Below, in pieces: positions 1 to 8,920 of a DNA stretch of 64,000 nucleotides. Below the pieces are notes generated by a model that saw only the letters and a list, made by a program, of their open reading frames with translations, did no database searches and was not told the DNA's origin. Origin of the DNA: Erodium maritimum (Eukaryota > Streptophyta > Magnoliopsida > Geraniales > Geraniaceae); NCBI GenBank assembly GCA_963921825.1, contig OY997593.1, forward strand, positions 51,506,039-51,570,038, written 5' to 3'. Each line of letters begins with the position of its first letter. The first letter of the stretch is position 1. The translations under genes were made by a program, and so were the position numbers.

Positions 1-26
1 ATCGTCGACCTTTTTTTAATGAAGTC

Positions 27-380
27 ATGTCACCATATAGAAAGTACTGTAGTAGCGGCGAGGAAGAGGTAACTTCAAAGAGACGAAGGGTTATTTCACA
101 TGGTGATGAAGAAGATTGCCCTATTATCATCAGTGACGATGACGATTACGAGAAAGAGGAGGATAAAGAAAATGTGGAGGAAGACGATGATGGGTATAAT
201 GGTGATGTTGAAGAGGATGATGATGTTGAAGATGATGATGATGAGGAGGAAAAGGAAGAAGAAGATTATGGTTATAATGGTGATGTTGAAGAGGATGAAG
301 AAGAACATGATGATGCTGATGAAGACGAAGAAGAAGATGATGATGATGATGAAGAAGAATACTCGGAGAATGAAGATTGA
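27..380 (+). CDS. Acidic low-complexity protein A with SKRRR basic motif
   Basis: 117 codons, single exon as seen. The first 30 residues contain a basic S-K-R-R-R patch that could be a nuclear localisation signal. The rest is almost entirely Asp and Glu, with a repeated GYNGDVEED segment around residues 55-90. I do not recognise a catalytic domain. The protein at 7547-8083 has the same plan (Ser/Asp-rich start, SKRRR, long acidic tail), so the two are probably paralogs. It converges on the small gene at 883-1200, with a GTTTGCGGATA motif array between the stops. The promoter is cut off by the window edge. It could be an accessory protein of a transposon, a histone-binding-like acidic protein, or a spurious ORF over a GAT/GAA-rich repeat; the paralog argues for the first. 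Confidence 0.5.
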   Translation: MSPYRKYCSSGEEEVTSKRRRVISHGDEEDCPIIISDDDDYEKEEDKENVEEDDDGYNGDVEEDDDVEDDDDEEEKEEEDYGYNGDVEEDEEEHDDADEDEEEDDDDDEEEYSENED

Positions 381-436
381 TGAATGTAACTTATGTGACA
401 AGTTCTTTCAGTTTTAGGAAATAGGACTCTCTGTTT

Positions 437-730
437 GTGAATATAGAACTTATTTTTTTGGGTATTCATATATGGCCTTGTAGTTTGCGGATACATAGAT
501 CCTGTTTTGCTAATATTGTTATTTTGTTTCTCTTAACTTGTTGTTTGCGGATACGGACTTATAGTTTGCGGATTCATATATACTGGTTTGCTTATATTGT
601 AAATTTCTTCCTCTTAACTTGTTGTTTTCGAATACTGTGATTAAGTTTCGTGCCTATTATTATTGACTTAAAGTTTCGAATACAGAGATTCTGGCTTGCG
701 GATACAGATATCATGGTTTGCTGATACTTA
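437..730 (+). repeat. Array of GTTTGCGGATA-like motifs, left cluster
   Basis: Between the stops of two convergent genes the motif GTTTGCGGATAC recurs at about 483, 543, 563 and 686, with degenerate copies at about 622 and 706 (GTTTTCGAATAC, GTTTGCTGATAC). Spacing is irregular at 20-120 bp, so this is not a simple tandem repeat. The same motif appears in every other inter-gene space of the 1-13 kb block. It resembles the subterminal or internal protein-binding repeats of plant DNA transposons. Confidence 0.6.
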
Positions 731-882
731 TATTCTGTTTCACGTGTAACACAAATCATGGAATCATACATAACTTGAAAGCGAAATATAAACGTATTTA
801 AGGAAAAAGATTTTGTTATTGATTAATACGATTTGGTTAAGAACAGATAAAGGGAAACAATAAAGACTAGGGTTTGCTATGC

Positions 883-1200
883 CTATACCACTAGTTTCAT
901 AGCCTTGTTCACAGCTATGATCACTTCGGTTATCTTCCTGGTGAGGGCTATGTTTGCAAGCACCTTTTCGGTGCTCATGTCAATGCACAGCTCGTCGCCA
1001 ACATCCATGGCCAAAATTTCAAGCTCAAGCTCGATCTCAGAAAGCTTAGTCTTGATTGCATTGAAGCTCGTCACAAACTTCTCGTGTTTGATGACACGCT
1101 TTTCTTTTCTGTCCTTCTTGTTCTGCTCCTTCATCTTCCTTTCGCGTTCGTCGAGTTCATCTTCAAAGCTTTTACGCTTCCTGCTGCTTGACGACGCCAT
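883..1200 (-). CDS. Small basic/coiled-coil-type protein, copy A
   Basis: I start this gene at the ATG whose complement is at 1198-1200, giving 105 codons beginning MASSSSRKRKS. A longer in-frame start upstream would overlap the TATA box at about 1266. The N-terminus is Ser/Arg/Lys rich. Residues 15-45 are strongly charged (E, K and R alternating) and the C-terminal half is heptad-like with Ile/Leu/Val. The C-terminus (KLSEIELELEIL, then IAVNKAMKLVV) aligns by eye with the split gene ending at 8464 (KLIEAKLDIDLL, then TKVNKALDDVV). The third copy is 3441-3707. I do not recognise the family. It converges with the acidic gene at 27-380. It may be a DNA-binding or dimerising accessory protein, but the function is unknown. 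Confidence 0.5.
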   Translation of the reverse strand: MASSSSRKRKSFEDELDERERKMKEQNKKDRKEKRVIKHEKFVTSFNAIKTKLSEIELELEILAMDVGDELCIDMSTEKVLANIALTRKITEVIIAVNKAMKLVV

Positions 1201-1265
1201 TTTTTCAGAGTAAAATTGGGTATTCGAAGAGTTGAGGGATGAGTATAGAAGGATACAGTATTTGG

Positions 1266-1300
1266 GTATATATAGAGGAACACGTAAGGCATCGTGGGTT
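1266..1300 (-). promoter_or_regulatory. TATA box and ACACGT element of small gene A
   Basis: On the minus strand CCTCTATATATACC lies about 65-75 bp before the chosen ATG. Just upstream is an ACGTGTTCC element. The promoter of the paralogous gene at 3441-3707 (now at 6950-7040, beyond the inserted LTR) has the same pair: a TATA-like CTATAAATATA and GGCACGTGTTCC. The shared layout supports both genes being real. Confidence 0.45.
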
Positions 1301-1443
1301 AGTGGAGCAATTAATTCTCCCCCACGTTTCCACGCTGTCAATATTTGATTGGTCTACCACAAACCGTTTCTCTTCCCTTTTGTACGCAAAACGAAAGTAG
1401 TAAATTCTCAAATCATTACAGATTTTTTAGTAAACAAAATTTG

Positions 1444-1820
1444 AAATATTCGCAAACAATTTGTTATATTAAATTCGTATAAATGAAACAGTCTGTATTA
1501 AATCCGCAAAAAACAATTGTGTATATCCGCAAACACAAAAAAACCAAATCCGCAATTGATAATCTTCATCAGTCTACTTCTTCTTCTTCCTATTCTTACT
1601 CAGTGGGGCAGGTCCTTGTGTCATGGTTTTGCGTTCTGTGTGAACAATATATTATATTAAATTTCATATAAATAAAAACATGTGCAAAAATGAAATTTAT
1701 TAATTCGGAAAACTCAAACAAATGTATCCTCAAACAGTCTGTATTTATTCACAAAACTTATTGTCTATATTCGCAAACAGAAACAACGAAATCCGCAGTT
1801 GAAAATATACATCATTCTAC

Positions 1821-1852
<32 letters not shown>

Positions 1853-1980
1853 CTTCTTCTTCTTCTTCTTCTTCTTCTTCTTCTTCTTCTTCTTCTTCTT
1901 CTTCTTCTTCTTCTTCTTCTTCTTCTTCTTCTTCTTCTTCTTCATAATCAGAGGGCAGGTCCTTGTGTCATGGTCTTGCA
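1444..1980. repeat. Tandem duplication of the 3' end of the FAR1-like gene plus downstream motifs
   Basis: The segment 1444-1640 and the segment 1641-1980 are two diverged copies. Shared landmarks in order are a TATATTAAATT stretch, AAACAGTCTGTATT, a pair of TATCCGCAAAC-like motifs, AATCCGCA(A/G)TTGA, a TTC run and GGCAGGTCCTTGTGTCATGG. The right copy is the present C-terminus of the FAR1-like pseudogene. The left copy keeps only a few TTC units, while the right copy has about 40. Confidence 0.75.
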
Positions 1981-3101
1981 ATGTGCGGCATGTGGCGCAT
2001 AGCCGTTTTCGCTTGTTACTAGCATTGATTGTCTTTTCTTTATTACTGATCATTCTACTCCCAGATCGCAAGCGAGAGCCCTTGGTGTTTGTGATATTTG
2101 GTGGTTGGACAGTGACTATTTCTGGTAATTTGATCCCTGTCACCGATGCTATGAAACTTGTTCTATTGAGTCTATTCTCATTCACTATGTCATCCACCGT
2201 CTTAACTCTGTATCGATTTAGAGTGTCCAACAATCCTCGAATACTTGAAATTGCTGCATCTTCTGTCCCAATCATTTCAGTAAACCTGGTTTTCACTGCA
2301 TCCATAACTTCATCGTCCTTCAGACTAGGACCTTCAGGTGCAACACCATTAAAAGACAATGTAGCTGTCAAGTTTGTGTCTTTACACCATCTCGGGTTTA
2401 CCAGCGTCCTAGGAATCTTCCTTAACGTTGTGTTTTGCAGCGCAAAGAATATGTGAGAACATATATAGCCCATTGTTAGAAGCTTGTTGCAATTGCACTC
2501 AAAGTTGTTTGTACTCATCGTCCAAGTCACCCTGAATTCCTTACCATCTTTAATAATCGACGAATCCCTGACTTTATAGACAATGGTGTCATCTACGGTG
2601 TCATCCATGCCTGACAAGTTGCAGCGGTTGAGAGCGTAAACTATATGCTTTTGTATGTCAGCAAACACAGTATGTGTGTATACAGTCCAAGCATACGCTT
2701 CAAACCACGTGTTTGTCTTCAGCACCGGATATGAATTGTAGATGTGCATCATAAGACTGAAATGCTCATTCCTTTGGTTCTCTATCACCACTCCACACCG
2801 CCAGATCAAGTGAACAAGGTTTAGGTACTGATCTGTGAGTTGTTAACAGGCCCGGTTGGCTGATTCAGACCTTGATGTTGTTCTCATAAACAACCCCATT
2901 GGGAAATCCCTACGGTATGCTGGGATCCAACTGTGTCGCAGATCGAATATGCCATTAAGCCAAGTGTTGTCCTGCAAATTGAAGTCTTCAATGATGTTAG
3001 CCCACTCTTCATCAAACTCATCAGGGCCTATAAGGTTGTTGTATACTATGGAATCCAACCTTTTTCTCAAAGTCTGTATCATTTGTTATACTTCCAGGCA
3101 C
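1820..3101 (-). pseudogene. FAR1/FHY3-like (MULE-derived) transposase, C-terminal half, decayed
   Basis: FAR1/FHY3 proteins and their MULE relatives combine a FAR1 DNA-binding domain, an MULE transposase core and a SWIM zinc finger. Only the last part is present. It begins after a plausible acceptor (TTACAG, AG at 3102-3103). It has the family's D-F-x-K-x-L-x-S-I-V and W-x-x-x-x-x-x-R-x-x-W-I-P-A-Y segments, R-S-E-S-A-N near 2850, then a SWIM finger with C-N-C and C-S-H (about 2440-2490), and a C-terminal C-x-x-C-x-x-x-x-x-H-x-x-R-T-C-P box. Damage: a one-base frameshift at an A/G run near 3065 and an in-frame TAA at 2843-2845. A lysine microsatellite replaces the normal end. The N-terminal two-thirds are not found upstream; the small gene 3441-3707 occupies that place. 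Confidence 0.85.
1822..1944. repeat. (TTC)n / (GAA)n microsatellite inside a coding end
   Basis: About 40 uninterrupted TTC units. On the minus strand they are read as AAG and add about 40 lysines to the end of the FAR1-like reading frame, immediately after the conserved C-terminal Cys/His segment ending in R-T-C-P. The neighbouring diverged duplicate at about 1580-1600 has only four units before it breaks up, so the expansion came after the duplication. Confidence 0.9.
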
Positions 3102-3103
3102 CT

Positions 3104-3440
3104 GTAACATTTTTCGTAAGATTTGTAAAGTCGAACAAATAAATAATAGAAATTGACAATACTGTGGCGTATGGATATTTTGTGTTCATAGATTGAGAAA
3201 ACAGACATAACAGTTTGAGAATAGATATAAACTCATCGCATAGTAGTTAACTATGAGAACCATATTAAGAATAAAACGTTTTGAGTAAACAAGCATTACA
3301 AGATGTGGATACAGAGTATATGATTTTCTTATAGAGACTAACGACATCATACAGAAGAACCAAAAATAACGACATCATACAGAAGAACCAAAAGCCAACA
3401 CAAAAGACATCAAAACAGAAGGGAAAGTTCATGCAATCCC
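3104..3440. other. Non-coding spacer with a 28-bp direct duplication
   Basis: No gene is recognised here. A 28-bp unit containing ACGACATCATACAGAAGAAC occurs twice head-to-tail at about 3338-3393. Degenerate relatives of the GTTTGCGGATA motif (GTTTGAGAATAG at about 3211, TGTGGATACAG at about 3304) are present. Confidence 0.5.
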
Positions 3441-3707
3441 TTAGATGCCCTCTTGAACAACGCTTCCAATTATAGTCTTATACAACACGAGTGTCTTCCT
3501 CATGCTCTTCACGCACTCCTTGTGTTCTTCATCCGCGTTGGATATGTCTTCTTCATAGCATTCAGCCATCAGATTGACCACCCTGTCATGTGCTATCATC
3601 AAATGGGACTTGATGATAGACATCTTCAGATGTCGAAGCTCACGCACGGACCCATGATGTTCTTTGTCTAGAACTTCCATTTTGAGTTTTTTTGATGATG
3701 ATTCCAT
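3441..3707 (-). CDS. Small coiled-coil-type protein, copy B
   Basis: 88 codons starting MESSSKKLKMEV. It has a basic Ser/Lys-rich N-terminus, then helical charged sequence (RELRHLKMSIIKSH, CVKSMRKTLVLYKTIIG). It has the same size, start style and orientation as the copy at 883-1200, and weak similarity in the C-terminal half. Its 5' untranslated region is interrupted at 3750 by a solo LTR. The TATA-like sequence and the ACACGTG element that should drive it now lie 3.2 kb away at about 6950-7040, so it is probably silenced or mis-driven. Family not recognised. Confidence 0.45.
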   Translation of the reverse strand: MESSSKKLKMEVLDKEHHGSVRELRHLKMSIIKSHLMIAHDRVVNLMAECYEEDISNADEEHKECVKSMRKTLVLYKTIIGSVVQEGI

Positions 3708-3889
3708 TTTCGTATGTATGATCTAATAATTCAGAAGAGATGTGAGTGTGTGTGAAGACCGCTCGTTAAAAAGGTTAACTTAATTAAATTTTAATCATTC
3801 GGAACGTCGAGGTTGAAATCTAAATCGGTTCTGGTAAAGGCGAGGCTGCAATTCGATTTAAATCTGGAAAAAAAAAGGGTAAAGGGTTT

Positions 3890-4015
3890 TGGGCTGGACC
3901 GGGCAGAACCGGCCCAAGTTGCTGACCCGGCCCAGGCTCCTGACCCGGCCCACGCCAGGGGTTTAAAAGCCTCATTTTTTAGGGTTTCAACCCATTTCTC
4001 AGCCTCTCCTCTTCT
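3890..4015 (+). promoter_or_regulatory. Gene-like antisense promoter module inside solo LTR 1
   Basis: On the strand opposite to the LTR there are several GGCCCA site-II-like motifs (about 3911-3955), a TTTAAAA TATA-like box (about 3961) and a TTTAGGGTTT telobox (about 3978), followed by a CT-rich stretch. The homologous LTRs at 8654-11875 and 32891-35661 carry the same order in the same antisense orientation. In plants this trio is typical of housekeeping and ribosomal-protein gene promoters. Activity is not shown by sequence alone. Confidence 0.5.
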
Positions 4016-5577
4016 TCAGACGCCGCAATCCCTCTCTCTCTCGATCCGGACTCGTCTCGCCAGCGCCGTCGGCTTTCCCCACTCATCTCCGACCCTCTCT
4101 TTCCACCGTCCCTCTCACTCTCCGCTCAACCCAAAACACCGCCGCCGTCTTCTTCCCCTCGCGAAAACCACCGCCACTCAGTTCACCAGTACCGACCCGT
4201 CTCCGAACTTCCCCTTCACCGTCACGCGCGACGAATCTGAGACGGAACCCCGACGCGCCGGTCCAGATCCGTCTCGAGGAGCACCTCCGTGCTCCGCCGC
4301 TTTCACCTCCACGCCTGAGCCCCGGCGTCGTGCCGTCCGGACGAACTCGCCAACGAGCGCTACAGATTTGGGGACAGGATCGTCGGTCTCGTCCGGATCC
4401 GAGGCTGAACCGCCGTGCTCCGCCGCTCCAGCAGCCGCCGCCCACCACTGTACGATGAGCCCCCACCGCTGTGAGGTTTTGGCCTGCCGGACTCGAAACC
4501 CGTGCTTCTCCTTCCCGTTGTTTTCTTCTGTCTCAAACTATTAAAACCATTTGTTTTGTATCTTGTTCTGGACTCAAATCTTCGATGTAAAAAGGGGGAA
4601 ATGAAAAGATTATTGTTTAGAAGCAGTTAGGTTTTGTTTTGAATTTCTGTCTGTTGGTGTTAGATCGAAGTAGAAGCAAACCAAAACAAAGGATTTTAAT
4701 CTATCGGTTCAAAGGAAAATGGGTTTAAAAAAACGAGAATCAACTTTGGAAATAAAACGGTTTTAATCAAAAAGGAAAACGAAACCAGAGTCGAGCAAAA
4801 GGTTTTCTTGTTAAGATTATTGGATCGAAACTGAATTGAGTTTGGGAACCTGAACGTTTAAACTAGACGTTAAACGGATTTAAAACGGATTTTGAGCAGT
4901 TGAACGAATCTGGAACTCTGGTTAAAATGGACTGCTAATTGGGTTTAGAAAGGAACAAAAGCGGACCGCTGAATCGGACCTCGGGATTCGTGCATTGGAA
5001 CCGTGCCTCGGTTTACATGCACTGGGTTCTGTGCTCGGGACTCGGGTAATCGAATCCGATTCATCGTAATCCCGCTTTTATCCTGCTCGAGTTTAAAGGA
5101 CAACTGTCGGTTTTAAAACTGGATTAATCGTGACCTTTAAATTAACCTGGGAACTGCCTCTAACTATGGCTTTCGTGTTATCTTTAGCGTCCGGCTTCGA
5201 TCGAAGTGAAGCCCGGAGGTAGCGAGACAGAACGTCAGCAGCTAGGAAACGTAGCGGGTGTTCTTCGCCTTGAGGTAGGGAAAAGTAGCCGGATTTCGGC
5301 CCTGACTAGGGAAAGTTAACAGTAGAATTGCATGTGACACCGGGGTGTCGTGGGTTGAGTAGGTTATCGAATATTAGAAATGCATGATACGGGATTGTAG
5401 CGTTTATGAGAAAAGCATGTGACACTTAGTAGTGTCGTAGGATCAGAACACTTAGCGATAATTGAATTACTGGAGGCATATGACCATGCCCGGAGGTTGT
5501 TTGTGAAACTAGTGATCTTAGGACTGTTGGAGGTATCGATTATGTCGGAGGTTGTTGTGCGTTATTTATTGTCGATT

Positions 5578-5765
5578 TTGGGTGGCCTTGAGAGCCCGTG
5601 TTATTTATTTTCGAGTTTGGGTGGCCTTGAGAGCCCGTACTATTTCTTGTTGAGTTTGGGTGGCCTTGAGAGCCCGTGTTATTTATTATCGAGTTTTGGG
5701 TGGCCTTGAGAGCCCGTATTATTATTGTTGAGTTTTGGGTGGCCTTGAGAGCCCGTGTACTAAGG
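5578..5765. repeat. Minisatellite in LTR 1, about 39-bp unit, five copies
   Basis: The core GGGTGGCCTTGAGAGCCCGT recurs every 38-40 bp at about 5580, 5618, 5657, 5698 and 5736, with AT-rich variable tails. Degenerate GTGGCCATGAGTGCC copies continue to about 6070. A related but longer unit is amplified in LTR 2. Confidence 0.85.
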
Positions 5766-6152
5766 TCGGTGTCTTGGTTGGCCTGACCGAGTTAGAGTCT
5801 CAGGGGGGTTGCGAGCATTCTTGGCTGGCTTACGAGTTAGAGTCTCGGTAAGTTGCGAGCGTGTGTTATTGTTGAGTTTGGGTGGCCATGAGTGCCCGTA
5901 GGGTTGTTGAACCCGTGTCTTTACTGTTGGTGGTTTGAGTGGTCGTGAGTGCCCGCAGGGCTGTTGAGTCCGTGAGTTACTATTGGTGTATCTTGGGAGG
6001 CCGTGAGTGCCTGTGGGGCTGTTGAGTCCGTGTTTTATGATTGGTGTCTTGTGTGGCCATGAGTGCCTGTGGAGTGCTGAACTTGTGTTGTTGTTGTTTG
6101 TTGAACTTGCTTGTGAGTGTGATTGTGGTTACCTGAGTGAGAGAGGTTACTA

Positions 6153-6385
6153 AGACAGGTCGACTGCCTGGACCGACTGGGATCGGAAAGAGCAAGGGAC
6201 AGAGAAGTTGTAAGACAGGTCGACTGCCTGGACCGACTTTGTGTTGGAAAGAGCGAAGGACAGAGAAGTTGTAAGACATGTCGACTGCCTGGACCGACTT
6301 TGTGTTGGAAAGAGCGAAGGACAAAGAAGTTGTAAGACAGGTCGACCGCCTGGACCGACTGGGATCGGAAAGGGCGAGAGACAGA
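6153..6385. repeat. 60-bp tandem repeat in LTR 1, four copies
   Basis: The unit contains GACAGGTCGACTGCCTGGAC followed by CGACT and GGAAAGAGC. It repeats at about 6153, 6213, 6273 and 6333 with high similarity. The short ORFs seen across it (for example a repeated SFALSNTKSVQ-type peptide on the minus strand) come from the repeat. Confidence 0.85.
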
Positions 6386-6945
6386 ATTGGTTACTGAGCA
6401 GCTGGTATGCGATCCTTTGTGATCTTGTTTGGTGTTGCGTAGTTCTTTTGAGTCCTTGGAAGAGGTCGTGATCGTTGTGTCGGGTCTACTTTACGTGTCA
6501 AAGTGTTGAGTTGGTCAAGGAAGATAATTGTGGGTGTTTTGTTCAGTCAGAGTACTTGGGTTGGGGACAGTGTTCCCCGGAGTTGAGTTTGTTGTTGGTG
6601 TTACCGGCATTGTTTGCTAATTATGCCGTAGTCAGTATGTTATCCGTGGTGGTGAGCGAACGCTCACCCCTAGCTGCTTTTCCTACAGGTACTTGTCGCA
6701 GGACGGACTAGGGGAGCTCTCGAAGCTTGTGGAGCTAGGAGCGGGGTCCGGGTTCAGTCTTTTTAGTTTAGCGACGGATACCTCGCTTTTTGTCCGCTTG
6801 TGGGACGTTTTATTTTGAGTTGTAATTATCATTTTGTTGAACTAAACTGGTATTGTAAAGTGTTTTAATGGAAAGGGTTTCAAAGTGTTTCCTTATTTTA
6901 AACGTTCGCGTCCCGAGTTCGGTTTACTGAAATTGGGGCGTGACA

Positions 6946-7490
6946 GTGTGAATAATTTTTTATCGGTGATAGAAGGGGTATATTTATAGGCGTATTGATT
7001 TAGAGTATTTGGTGGAACACGTGCCAAGCACGCACGTAATGTAATGAAAGCACATTTTTGCAAACAGATTGTCCATTATTCGCAAAACATCATTCTCATT
7101 TCCGCAAACAGGTAAACCATTTTACGTAAAACAGAATGATTATTTCCGCAAACTAGAATTTTGTATCTTCAGAATATTAATTTCCGAAATTCAATAGGGT
7201 AGAACACGTGTCAAGCATGCTGTAAAAAGTAAGGTAATCATGATTTTAAATTTTGATCTGAATACACGCAACTGTCGTCATTTTTGATCTGATTACAACC
7301 GCCCTTTCATTTTGCCCTTTCATTTCAATATCTTATGTCATCATTACAAAAATCTCTTCGCGCCAAACGAAAAGCTTCCCAAATTAATGGCGTCGTTCCA
7401 TTTCCCCAAATTTTCTGATACCCTTTTGATATCTTTATATTTAAACACAAATCAACTATTTTCTCATCATCTCTATCGTAGTAGGAAGCC
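6946..7490. promoter_or_regulatory. Divergent intergenic region with motif cluster and two ACACGTG boxes
   Basis: This lies between the displaced promoter of the minus-strand small gene (3441-3707) and the plus-strand acidic gene (7547). It has a TATA-like TATATTTATAGG at about 6979-6990 for the minus side and TTTATATTTAAA at about 7434 for the plus side. Two copies of GAACACGTG(C/T)CAAGCA occur at about 7014-7030 and 7203-7219. Between them is a cluster of the block's motif in minus orientation (TTTGCAAACAG, TTCGCAAAAC, TTCCGCAAACAG, TTCCGCAAAC at about 7054-7155). The ACACGTG boxes are palindromic G-boxes, known plant bZIP/bHLH sites. Confidence 0.45.
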
Positions 7491-7546
7491 ATGTCATCAT
7501 CTCCAAAGTCTCCATCTATTCTGTATTCTAACAGTGATGGAGACAA

Positions 7547-8083
7547 ATGGCAACTTTCGAATGCAACTCTCCACCATCACAAATCTTCAGTAGCGATGAT
7601 GACGAAGACGACGTCTGTTCAAAGAGGCGCAGGCTGAATCCTTCCTCCTCCTCCTCCTCCTCCTCCTCTGATGATGACCCTCTCATCAATGAGTACGACA
7701 TTCCTCAACTAGGGGATCCTGATTATGAATCACCGCCGGATGAATATGAAGATGAAGAGGACAATGAGAAAGAAGATGAAGAAGAAGAGGAGAATGAGGA
7801 AGAAGATGAAGAGGAGAATGAGGAGGAAGGAGATGCTGAGTTTGAACCAGAAATAGAAGAACCTCCAACCGCACCTGCTCCCGCAGAGGATGATGAAGAA
7901 GACAGTTGTTATGTTGATGAAGATTGGCTGGATGATGATGAAGAAGATGTCCATGCAGAGGATGATGAAGAAGAGCAAGAGGGAGAAGAGGATGAAGAAG
8001 ACAACATAGACCCATATGGGGAGGATCCTGAGGAAGGAGTTGTTGAAGATGACGAAGATTTCTGGGATGATGATGATGCTTAA
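7547..8083 (+). CDS. Acidic low-complexity protein B with SKRRR basic motif
   Basis: 178 codons as given by the longest frame. A short start rich in Ser and Asp, then C-S-K-R-R-R-L-N, a poly-Ser run, then Asp/Glu-rich sequence to the stop, including repeated acid blocks. The plan matches the shorter protein at 27-380. An earlier ATG at 7491 (MSSSPKSPSI) resembles the start of protein A but is in another frame and stops after about 50 codons, so the true start may be hidden by a frameshift. It converges on the split small gene ending at 8464, exactly as protein A converges on 883-1200. No enzyme domain is seen. Confidence 0.5.
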   Translation: MATFECNSPPSQIFSSDDDEDDVCSKRRRLNPSSSSSSSSSDDDPLINEYDIPQLGDPDYESPPDEYEDEEDNEKEDEEEEENEEEDEEENEEEGDAEFEPEIEEPPTAPAPAEDDEEDSCYVDEDWLDDDEEDVHAEDDEEEQEGEEDEEDNIDPYGEDPEEGVVEDDEDFWDDDDA

Positions 8084-8159
8084 TTACTGTAGTTTTTTAA
8101 TTTTATTTTTTGTGGAAAGTAAATATTTCAACATATGAAATCAATCATGTTTAAGCTTA

Positions 8160-8330
8160 TTTTTGGTTTGTGGATACAGTTGTTTTAGTTTGCAAATACA
8201 AGAACCACAATTTGCGTTTATAATCATTCCAGTTTGCAAAAAAGTAAACCAATATGAAAACCGTTTGCGGATATGGATATAATAGTTTGCAAATGAAGAA
8301 CAAATCGTTTGCAGAAAAGCTAAATAGAGG
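8160..8330 (+). repeat. Array of GTTTGCGGATA-like motifs, middle cluster
   Basis: Between the convergent stops of the acidic gene B and the split small gene there are copies at about 8167 (GTTTGTGGATAC), 8189 (GTTTGCAAATAC), 8231, 8263 (GTTTGCGGATAT), 8286 and 8309 (GTTTGCAGAAAA). The position relative to the genes is the same as in the 437-730 cluster. Confidence 0.6.
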
Positions 8331-8794
8331 AAATGATATTTTTCGAAAATGTTTTCATTCATAACACAGGTTGAGCAAAAGAGCACCATACTTAAAAGAT
8401 ACAAAAAAGGAGTAGAAGAAAGCCATCTTCTTCTAGGTCATTCATTGACGTAGTGGTAGCAAACTACAACATATATACAACATCATCAAGTGCTTTGTTA
8501 ACTTTTGTAACATTGGTAATGAGGTTTTTGATAGTATTTATGAAGTCACATGGCATGTCGCCCTTGGCGAGTTTTGCTGTCTCAGTCACAAGAAGATCGA
8601 TATCAAGTTTCGCTTCGATCAACTTCACCTTTAAAATCTTGTGCTTCATTGATTGTGAAGACTGCCTCGGTAAAAAAAAGGTTAATTTAATAAAATTTAA
8701 ATCGTTCGGGGTGACGTGGTTGAAATTCGATTTAATTCTTAATTCGTTAAAAAAAAGAGGTGGTCGGACCGGGTCGGGTCAGAACCGTTCAGCA

Positions 8795-8920
8795 ACCCAA
8801 GCCCGGCCAGACCTGAGCCAGTTGGGCTGGCACTTGGGCCGAGAGAGTCAGGCCCGCCTGAGGCCCAAATGGGTCAAGCCCGGGCTATTTAAGCCCTTGT
8901 TTTAGGGTTTCGATTCAGAA
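8795..8920 (+). promoter_or_regulatory. Antisense promoter-like module in solo LTR 2
   Basis: GGCCCGCC and GGCCCAAATGGG motifs, then GGGCTATTTAAGCCC, then TTTTAGGGTTTCG, followed by CT-rich leader-like sequence. The order and strand are the same as in LTR 1. Preservation in several LTR copies suggests a family feature rather than chance. Confidence 0.45.

Larger units (their letters stand above)
3751..6945 (-). mobile_element. Solo LTR 1 of a TGTCACGCCCC family (3195 bp)
   Basis: Read on the minus strand it starts TGTCACGCCCC and ends in CTTCACA, so the ends are TG...CA. The flanking 5-bp duplication is GTGTG (3746-3750 and 6946-6950), perfect. No gag or pol is present. Landmarks shared with the copies at 8654, 20947, 32891 and 55684 are the TGTCACGCCCCAA start, a CCTGTAG(A/G)AAAA block and a short GCTCA(C/G)-rich segment about 250-300 bp in. 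The element sits between the promoter and the ATG of the small gene 3441-3707. Long ORFs inside (for example 3813-4544 on the plus strand) are GC-rich and not conserved as protein. Confidence 0.85.

Noticed and set aside
1690..2002. Poly-Ser and poly-Leu frames on the plus strand across the TTC run
   Set aside because: They exist only because of the microsatellite. The minus strand carries the FAR1-like relic.
3813..4544. 243-codon plus-strand frame as a gene
   Set aside because: It lies in a solo LTR, is Pro/Ser/Arg rich, and the homologous LTR does not keep the frame. The GC-rich composition explains its length.
7686..8015. Long minus-strand frames opposite the acidic gene B
   Set aside because: They are shadows of a GAA/GAT-rich sequence (His/Leu or Phe/Ile runs).
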